The notes below the pieces were generated by a model. That model did no database searches and was not told the origin of the DNA. It saw only the letters and a list, made by a program, of their open reading frames with translations. A program made the translations under genes and the position numbers. A stretch of 64,000 nucleotides of DNA. Source: Nigerium massiliense (GTDB lineage Bacteria; Actinomycetota; Actinomycetes; Propionibacteriales; Propionibacteriaceae). Shown one piece after another: positions 58,757 through 64,000 of this stretch (within the stretch, counting starts at the first letter, position 1; each line of letters opens with the position of its first letter). The stretch covers positions 744,001 through 808,000 of the forward strand of contig NZ_CCYM01000003.1 of the NCBI RefSeq assembly GCF_000826085.1, read 5' to 3'.

Positions 58757-58768
58757 GCAACCTGTTGC
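58757..58768. promoter_or_regulatory. LacI-type operator upstream of the cluster repressor
   Basis: GCAACCTGTTGC is a perfect 12-base palindrome, with TG and AA flanks giving the form typical of LacI/GalR sites, located 22 bases upstream of the repressor start. Half-sites (GTTGCA, GGCAACC) occur before uxaC (near 60362-60371) and before the GPH symporter (27896-27902), but not as full palindromes. Confidence 0.55.
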
Positions 58769-58823
58769 AACGGGGGAAAGGTGGGCGCGTTATGGCCGCG
58801 TTCCTCCGCGCCTCATACGCGCA

Positions 58824-58859
58824 AGGGCGGCGGCGCGAAAAGTCTCGCGCCGGCGCCCT
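58824..58859 (-). terminator. Intrinsic terminator after uxaC
   Basis: A 15-position stem (14 pairs, one mismatch) around AAAGTC. It lies 31 bases beyond the uxaC stop and upstream of the repressor promoter, so uxaC and the repressor are separately transcribed. Confidence 0.75.
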
Positions 58860-58890
58860 CAGGCGATTCGTTCGCCGGGGAGGCAGCCGA

Positions 58891-60321
58891 TCAGGCGGGG
58901 ATGCTGAACACGTGCGTCGGGATGTCGACGACGAGCTCGTGCGCGAGCTCCTCGGCCTCTTCCATCGTGAGGCGGTGTTCGGCGACCAGCTCCGACAGAT
59001 GCACGCAGTCGAGACGACGCGACATGTCGTGGCGGGCCGGGATCGACAGGAACGCGCGGGTGTCGTCGATGAAGCCGGACGTCTTGTAGAAGGTGCCGTA
59101 CTCGGTGACGGCCCGACGGAACCGCTTGATCGCGTCCGGGGCGTCGATGAACCACCACGGGACGCCGACGTACAGCGACGGGTAGAAGCCGGCCAGCGGG
59201 CCGAGTTCGCGGCTGTAGACCGTCTCGTCCATGGTGAAGATCACCAGGCGGTAGTTCGGGTTCTTGCCGAACGCGTTGAGAACCGCGTGCAGCCCGTGCA
59301 CCACGTCCACCGCGGTGGGGGCATCGCTGCCGACGTCGGCGCCGAACCTTTCGGCGGTCGCCTCGTCGTAGTCGCGATAGACGGCCGGGTGCATGGTCAT
59401 GACCAGGCCATCCTCGGACGCCATCCGCGCCTGCTCGAAGATGAAGGTCTGGCGCAGCGCCTTGCCCTCCTCCGCCGTGATCTTGCCCTGGCGGGCGCGC
59501 TCGTAGAGGCGGTCGGCCTCGGCCTTGTCGAGCGGCTCGGTGCCGAGGTCGGCGTGGCTGTGGTCGCTGGAGATGGCGCCGTGGTCCTTGAAGTAGGCGC
59601 GGCGGTTCTCCATGGCCTTGATCCAGCCGTCGAAGGTGTCGGTGTTCTCACCGCTGACCTCCGCGAGCTTGTCCATGAGGCCGTTCCAGGCCTCCTTGGC
59701 GGGCTCGAGGTACTTGTCGGGGCGGAACGTCGGACGCACCTGGCGCTTGAACGACGCGTCGTTGGCGAGCTTCTCGTGGAAGGCGAGGTCGTCGCACGGG
59801 TCGTCCGTGGTCGCCATGAACTTGATGTCGAAGCGGTCCATCAGCGCGCGCGGCTTGAACTCGGGCTTCTCGATCGCGGACTGGATCGTGTCGTAGATCT
59901 GGTCGGCGGTTTCCTCGGACGGGGTGACGTCGACGCCGAAGATCTCGACGAGCTCCATCTCCATCCAGTACTTCATCGGGGTACCGCGGTAGAGCTTCCA
60001 GTTCTTGCAGAAGATGCGCCACGCGTTGCGGGCCTGGTCGGCGCTGAACTCGCTGCCGACGGGCACCCCGAGGTCGGCGAGGTCGACGCCCTGGCCGTGC
60101 ATCACGCGGTTCACGTAGTGATCCGGGGTGAGCAGCAGGCTGGCCGGGTCGGAGAACGGGATGTCGTCGGCGATCCAGGCCGGCGGCACATGGCCATGGG
60201 GAGAGATGATCGGGAGATCCTTCACCTGCTGGTACAGCTTGCGCGTGATCGCACGCGTCGACTGCTCCGCGGGAAAGAGGCGGTCAGGATTAAGAGTCAA
60301 CGGCACTGTCATGCCCGTCAT
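58891..60321 (-). CDS. uxaC: Glucuronate (uronate) isomerase
   Basis: A 476-residue enzyme of the amidohydrolase-like UxaC family, which converts D-glucuronate to D-fructuronate and D-galacturonate to D-tagaturonate. The N-terminal metal motif 'ISPHGHVPP' is near residue 38 and the family block 'LFPAEQSTRAI' precedes it. 'GALSSDHSHADLG'-type sequence (here 'AISSDHSHADLG') is near 245, and 'MHPAVYRDYD' near 305. Start is ATG 60321 behind GGGGGTAAGA, with ATG 60312 as an alternative. It stands alone on the minus strand with its own terminator. The shared CAACCCCTGGC motif is 26 bases before the start. Confidence 0.95.
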   Translation of the reverse strand: MTGMTVPLTLNPDRLFPAEQSTRAITRKLYQQVKDLPIISPHGHVPPAWIADDIPFSDPASLLLTPDHYVNRVMHGQGVDLADLGVPVGSEFSADQARNAWRIFCKNWKLYRGTPMKYWMEMELVEIFGVDVTPSEETADQIYDTIQSAIEKPEFKPRALMDRFDIKFMATTDDPCDDLAFHEKLANDASFKRQVRPTFRPDKYLEPAKEAWNGLMDKLAEVSGENTDTFDGWIKAMENRRAYFKDHGAISSDHSHADLGTEPLDKAEADRLYERARQGKITAEEGKALRQTFIFEQARMASEDGLVMTMHPAVYRDYDEATAERFGADVGSDAPTAVDVVHGLHAVLNAFGKNPNYRLVIFTMDETVYSRELGPLAGFYPSLYVGVPWWFIDAPDAIKRFRRAVTEYGTFYKTSGFIDDTRAFLSIPARHDMSRRLDCVHLSELVAEHRLTMEEAEELAHELVVDIPTHVFSIPA

Positions 60322-60346
60322 TCTTACCCCCGGGCCGCGATGGGCT

Positions 60347-60371
60347 GCCAGGGGTTGTCGGCAGATGCAAC
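60347..60371. promoter_or_regulatory. Candidate regulatory sites upstream of uxaC
   Basis: GCCAGGGGTTG (60347-60357) repeats the motif found before the uxuB-type gene. Overlapping it, GTTG and CAAC form a short inverted repeat across a 10-base spacer (60354-60371), with GTTGCA/TGCAAC half-site resemblance to the LacI operator at 58757-58768. Confidence 0.4.
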
Positions 60372-60488
60372 GAAATCGCCTCGCGCGTGACGGGACGGTC
60401 ACACCGGCCGGCGAATCGCGGCAACCACTCGACCCCGGCGCCCGTTCTTTGATCGAATGGGGAACTGACCGCGAGTGGAGGGGTGAGG

Positions 60489-60908
60489 ATGCTTCGGCCT
60501 CAGGACGACGACGTGCGGGGCGACCCCGGCTCGGCCGCGGTCTCGTCCCGCGAGGGGCACAGCCACCGGGCGTGCGAGGGCACGCCCGTCCTCGTGGCGG
60601 AGGGCGACCCCGGCACGCACCCGCTGCCCCCGCCCATCTGGTCGCAAGAGTACGAGCAGGAGTACCTTGAGGCGCACCACGCGGTCTTCGACGAGTTCGA
60701 ACAGATCGTGGGACGCCCGATGTCGGGCTTCGCCGACTTCGCGACGAGCATGAGGCAGTTCCCCCGGGTGGGACGCGCCCCGCGCGGCGTCCTCACCCGC
60801 GACCGCCAGCCGGAGGCGGCGCCCCACTACCTGCGTTCGGCCTGGGCGACAGACCGAGCTATGGACCCGTTCCACCCGCATCATCGACGAAAGAGGAAGA
60901 ATGACTGA
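60489..60908 (+). CDS. Small protein of unknown function, coupled to gnd
   Basis: A 139-residue hydrophilic protein. Start ATG 60489 has GGAGG eight bases upstream; GTG 60483 is an alternative. The C-terminal half has ordered-looking sequence ('EYEQEYLEAHHAVFDEFEQI' near residue 57) and ends in a basic tail. I do not recognise the family. Its stop overlaps the gnd start by 8 bases, so the two genes are likely cotranscribed and coupled. Coding potential is supported by codon usage and by the ribosome-binding site, not by homology. Confidence 0.5.
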   Translation: MLRPQDDDVRGDPGSAAVSSREGHSHRACEGTPVLVAEGDPGTHPLPPPIWSQEYEQEYLEAHHAVFDEFEQIVGRPMSGFADFATSMRQFPRVGRAPRGVLTRDRQPEAAPHYLRSAWATDRAMDPFHPHHRRKRKND

Positions 60909-62349
60909 CGACAGCAAGGTCGGCACCGCTGATATCGGCGTCGTGGGGATGGCCGTCATGGGGTCGAACCTGGCCCGGAACATGGCGCACAAGGGCTTCA
61001 CCACCGCCATCTTCAACCGCACGTTCGCCAAGACCAAGGACGTGATGGACGAGCACGGCAGCGAGGGCGACTTCGTGCCGAGCGAGACCGTCGAGGAGTT
61101 CGTGGCTTCGCTGAAGAAGCCGCGCCGCATCGTCATGATGGTCAAGGCGGGCCCCGCCACGGACGCGACCATCGATCAGCTCACCCCGCTGCTGGAGGAG
61201 GGTGACATCCTGGTCGACGGCGGCAACTCCTTCTTCCAGGACACCCGCCGCCGCGAGGCCAAGCTCCGCGACATGAACCTGAACTTCATCGGGTGCGGCA
61301 TCTCCGGCGGCGAGACCGGCGCGCTCGAAGGCCCCTCGATGATGCCCGGCGGCCCGAAGGAGAGCTACGAGCACATCGGCCCGATCCTCGAGAAGATCTC
61401 CGCGCAGTACGAGGGCGAGCCCTGCTGCACGTGGATCGGCACCGACGGCGCCGGCCACTTCGTGAAGATGGTGCACAACGGCATCGAGTACGCCGACATG
61501 CAGTTCATCGGCGAGGCGTACGAGCTGCTCAAGGGCATCGGCGTCACGCCGGACGAGGCCGCCGACATCTTCGCCAACTGGAACGAGGGCGACCTCGACT
61601 CCTTCCTGATCGAGATCACCTCCGAGGTGCTCCGTCAGAAGGACGCCGAGACCGGGAAGCCGCTGGTCGACGTCATCCTCGACGCCGCCGGCATGAAGGG
61701 CACCGGCACCTGGACCGTGCAGGAGGCCCTGAACCTGGGCGTCCCCGCCGCTTCGATCGCCGAGTCCGTCTTCTCCCGCGCCGTCTCCAGCTCCCCCGAG
61801 CTGCGCGAGCACGCCCAGGCCGCCCTGGAGGGCCCCAACGGCATCAAGGTGGACGACCGCGAGCAGTTCATCGACGACATCCGGCGCGCGCTGTGGTGCG
61901 CCAAGGTCGTCGCGTACGCCCAGGGCCTCGACGAGATCCGCGTCGCCGGCCAGGAGTACGGCTGGGACATCGACGTCGCCGCGTGCGCGCGCATCTGGCG
62001 CGCCGGCTGCATCATCCGCGCCAAGCTGCTCGACCGCATCAGCAACGAGTACGCGGCGAACAACCTCGTCACGCTGCTCGAGGCCCCGTCCATCAAGGCC
62101 GAGCTCGCCGCGTGCCAGGATTCCTGGCGCCGCGTCGTGGCCCGCGCCACCGAGGCCGGCGTCCCGATCCCGGGCTTCTCCTCGGCGCTGTCCTACTACG
62201 ACATGGTGCGCGCTCCGCGTCTGAACGCCGCCCTGACCCAGGGTCTGCGCGACTTCTTCGGCTCGCACACCTACAAGCGCGTCGACAAGCCGGGCGTGTT
62301 CCACACGCTGTGGTCGGGCGACCGCTCCGAGGTCGAGATCGAGGCCTGA
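60901..62349 (+). CDS. gnd: 6-phosphogluconate dehydrogenase, decarboxylating (NADP-dependent)
   Basis: A 482-residue enzyme oxidising 6-phosphogluconate to ribulose-5-phosphate and CO2. The NADP fold opens with 'IGVVGMAVMGSNLA' (residues ~12-25), the catalytic Lys is in 'GAGHFVKMVHNGIEY' near 190, and the substrate-binding 'GTGTWTVQEAL' near 265. Its length is that of the long GndA type. AGAGGAAG precedes the ATG. It lies beside uxaC, where gluconate produced from mannonate would enter after phosphorylation; no gluconokinase is in the window. Confidence 0.96.
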   Translation: MTDDSKVGTADIGVVGMAVMGSNLARNMAHKGFTTAIFNRTFAKTKDVMDEHGSEGDFVPSETVEEFVASLKKPRRIVMMVKAGPATDATIDQLTPLLEEGDILVDGGNSFFQDTRRREAKLRDMNLNFIGCGISGGETGALEGPSMMPGGPKESYEHIGPILEKISAQYEGEPCCTWIGTDGAGHFVKMVHNGIEYADMQFIGEAYELLKGIGVTPDEAADIFANWNEGDLDSFLIEITSEVLRQKDAETGKPLVDVILDAAGMKGTGTWTVQEALNLGVPAASIAESVFSRAVSSSPELREHAQAALEGPNGIKVDDREQFIDDIRRALWCAKVVAYAQGLDEIRVAGQEYGWDIDVAACARIWRAGCIIRAKLLDRISNEYAANNLVTLLEAPSIKAELAACQDSWRRVVARATEAGVPIPGFSSALSYYDMVRAPRLNAALTQGLRDFFGSHTYKRVDKPGVFHTLWSGDRSEVEIEA

Positions 62350-62379
62350 TCGAGCCCTCCGGCTTCGCACACCGTCGAT

Positions 62380-62403
62380 GCCGCGCCGGTTCTCCGGCGC
62401 GGC
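62380..62403 (+). terminator. Intrinsic terminator after gnd
   Basis: GCCGCGCCGG, loop TTCT, CCGGCGCGGC: a perfect 10-base stem 30 bases past the gnd stop and 15 before the convergent aroE stop. It can act in both directions. Confidence 0.75.
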
Positions 62404-62418
62404 GTCGTCGCGTCCGGG

Positions 62419-63246
62419 TCAGGTGGTCCGGCGGCGGGCGTACTCGCGACGGCAGGCCTCGACGAGCGGTTCGGGCGGGCAGTCGCGTCCGGTCATCAGC
62501 TTGAGCTGCTCGATCCCCTGGCCCACCAGCAGGTCGAGCCCGTCCAGCGACGGGCGACCCGCGGCGTCCGCGGCGGACCGCAATGGCGACGGTCCGTGGC
62601 TGTAGACCGCGTCGAACGCCCCTCTCGCCAGCGCGACCAGGCCGGACGCCCACGACGGCTCGAGGTCGGTGGGCACGGTGTTGACGACGAGGTCGACCTG
62701 GCGTCCCGGCGTCGTCCCCCACGGCAGCACCTCCAGGGTCTGGCCGAACCGGGCGGCAGGACCGGCGAGGCTGCCCAGGGCGCGGCCGGCGTCCCGGGCC
62801 AGGACGGTGATCTCACGCACGCCGAGCATCGCCAGGGCCAGGAGCGAGGACCGGGCGGTCGCGCCGGCCCCCAGCAGGATCGCCGAGGTGGCCGACGTGA
62901 TGCCACGCCAGCCGCACGCGGCGACCATGCCGGTGACGTCGGTGTTGTGCACCTGCGGCCTGGCGCCCCCACGGCCGAAGAGATAGGTGTTGCCGGACGC
63001 CAGCTGGCGCGCCCGCTCCGACGGCTCCCCCAGCGTCACGAGGCGTTCCTTCAGCGGCGCCGTACAGGCAAGGCCGACCCACTCGGGCCCGCAGTCGGCG
63101 ATGAAGCCCGGCAGGTCGTCGGGCAGCATCTCGAACCGGTCGAACGTCCAGTCGGTGAGCCCGAGCAGTTCGTAGGCGGTGCGGTGCAGCACCGGCGACA
63201 GCGAGTGCGCGATCGGGGAGCCGAGGACAGCGCAGCGGTGGGTCAT
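62419..63246 (-). CDS. aroE: Shikimate dehydrogenase
   Basis: A 275-residue AroE reducing 3-dehydroshikimate with NADPH. The substrate-binding 'GSPIAHSLSPVLHR' is near residue 9, the catalytic Lys66 is in 'ACTAPLKERL', the Asp of 'HNTDVTGM' near 102, and the Rossmann start 'AILLGAGATARSSLLAL' near 120. The usual NVT(M/V)P before the lysine reads ACTAP here, a mild deviation. Start ATG 63246 is chosen over longer frames lacking a family match. No other aromatic pathway gene is adjacent. Confidence 0.92.
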   Translation of the reverse strand: MTHRCAVLGSPIAHSLSPVLHRTAYELLGLTDWTFDRFEMLPDDLPGFIADCGPEWVGLACTAPLKERLVTLGEPSERARQLASGNTYLFGRGGARPQVHNTDVTGMVAACGWRGITSATSAILLGAGATARSSLLALAMLGVREITVLARDAGRALGSLAGPAARFGQTLEVLPWGTTPGRQVDLVVNTVPTDLEPSWASGLVALARGAFDAVYSHGPSPLRSAADAAGRPSLDGLDLLVGQGIEQLKLMTGRDCPPEPLVEACRREYARRRTT

Positions 63247-63373
63247 GGGATCTCCTGGCTGATGGAACGTCGAGCCACCGTAGCCCGAGGTGGCGAGGGC
63301 TCGCGACCACGGAACTTTGTCCGCCGTTCCTGCTACGTTCATCGCGTCTGGTCCTGGACGAAACGAGGAACCC

Positions 63374-64000
63374 ATGCCCCACCCGCCCCGCATTGCTGCG
63401 CCTCGCGGCCGCAGTCTCGATCCTTCTCCTACCCCTGAGCGCCCTGCCCGCAACGGCCGCCCCGGCCACGCCCGACTCCCCCCCGTCGCCGAGCACCGCA
63501 GCTCCCGACCTCATCCGTGGCGCCAGCGCCGCCACGGTGGGCGAGACCTACATCGTGACGTTCAAGGACGGCACGTCCCCGGCCCGCACCGTCGCGGGCG
63601 CCAGCGCCGTCGGAGCGCAGGTGATCGCCCCGCTCACCGAGGTCTTCGACGGGGCCATCGTGCGCGCCACGAAGACCGAGGCGCAGCGCCTCGCCGCGCG
63701 CCCCGACGTGGTGCGCGTCACCCCCGACCGGGTCGTCACCGGCAGCGCCGAGACCCAGTCGAGCGCACCGTGGGGCCTCGATCGCGTCGATCAGAGGGCG
63801 CTGCCGCTGAACCGTACGTTCACCTACGGCCCCTCCGGCCACGGCATCACCGCCTACATCATCGACAGCGGCATCAACGCCAACCACACCGAGTTCGGTG
63901 GCCGGGTCGCCCCGGGCGTGGTCGTCCAGGACATCGGCACCACCATCGCCGACTGCCACGGCCACGGCACCCACACCTCGGGCACCGTCGCCGGCCGCAC
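63374..64000 (+). pseudogene. Secreted subtilisin-like protease (S8), partial, apparent frameshift at codon 3
   Basis: From ATG 63374 (GAGGAA upstream) the initial frame is not a signal peptide. Shifting by one base after codon 2, at a run of four C (63377-63380), gives 'PTRPALLRLAAAVSILLL', a classical signal peptide ending near 'PATAA', then an I9 propeptide ('GETYIVTFKDG' to 'VVRVTPDRVV') and an S8 catalytic domain with Asp in 'AYIIDSGIN' and His in 'CHGHGTHTSG'. The Ser part lies beyond the window edge. An in-frame TTG at 63396-63398 could serve as a start but leaves a poor n-region. The frameshift is either an authentic inactivation or a sequencing error. Confidence 0.78.

Noticed and set aside
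60500..60796. Minus-strand 98-codon frame opposite the small gene before gnd
   Set aside because: It has no ribosome-binding site and low-complexity Ser/Arg content; the plus-strand frame has a good site and couples to gnd.

Overview
The window looks like a chromosomal segment of a high-GC Gram-positive actinobacterium, most plausibly of the Propionibacteriaceae (family placement is inference; no marker rRNA is present). Base composition is strongly G+C-rich by eye. Supporting signs are two clpP genes followed by clpX, an AdaA-AlkA fusion next to ogt, a mycothiol-type Rv2466c-like DsbA protein, an Eis-like acetyltransferase, folC-DUF4233-ndk order, and many genes whose -10 box sits only 6-8 bases before the start codon (leaderless transcription). 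I see no rRNA, CRISPR array, insertion sequence or prophage; this is mostly core chromosome with one accessory catabolic cluster.

Layout. 1-4834: two tandem streptomycin-kinase-like phosphotransferases and a long RNase E/G, all on the minus strand. 5259-9508: an AGCS amino-acid/Na+ symporter with a tandem repeat at its promoter, a DUF2344/TIGR03936 protein, an Eis-like acetyltransferase and a DoxX protein. 9656-17934: a radical-SAM gene broken by a one-base frameshift, behind a complete six-gene Mrp Na+/H+ antiporter operon (A with fused B, C, D, E, F, G). 18002-21378: CPBP protease, ndk, DUF4233, folC. 21504-25592: a MauE/DsbA-like redox pair and valS. 25674-27743: a GPH sugar symporter fused to a cytidylate-kinase-like domain. 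28017-32488: clpX, clpP2, clpP1, tig and tRNA-Gly. 32667-40048: an XRE-type regulator with a structured upstream region, a D-lactate-dehydrogenase-like FAD/Fe-S protein, a repeat-rich intergenic stretch, VOC and DUF559 proteins and a LacI regulator. 40174-46776: DNA alkylation repair (ogt, adaA-alkA), O-methyltransferase, tRNA-Pro, an unknown 481-residue protein, a Nei-type glycosylase, rpiB and the Rv2466c-like protein. 46920-54721: pepN, a Nif3-like protein, the pyrR-pyrB-pyrC pyrimidine operon and a PAP2 protein. 54762-62349: the hexuronate cluster. 62419-64000: aroE and the start of a secreted subtilisin, which appears frameshifted at codon 3.

How the genes work together. The most interesting block is 54.7-62.4 kb: glucuronate isomerase (uxaC), a fructuronate-reductase-type dehydrogenase, a nickel-dependent LarA-family racemase/epimerase with its catalytic residues intact, a LacI repressor with a palindromic site in its own promoter, and 6-phosphogluconate dehydrogenase. 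No mannonate dehydratase or KDG enzymes are visible. The simplest reading is a hexuronate route that turns mannonate into gluconate by C2 epimerisation and enters the pentose phosphate pathway through Gnd, instead of the usual UxuA/KDG branch. The unusual GPH symporter-kinase fusion at 25.7-27.7 kb could be a matching importer, but that link is only inferred.
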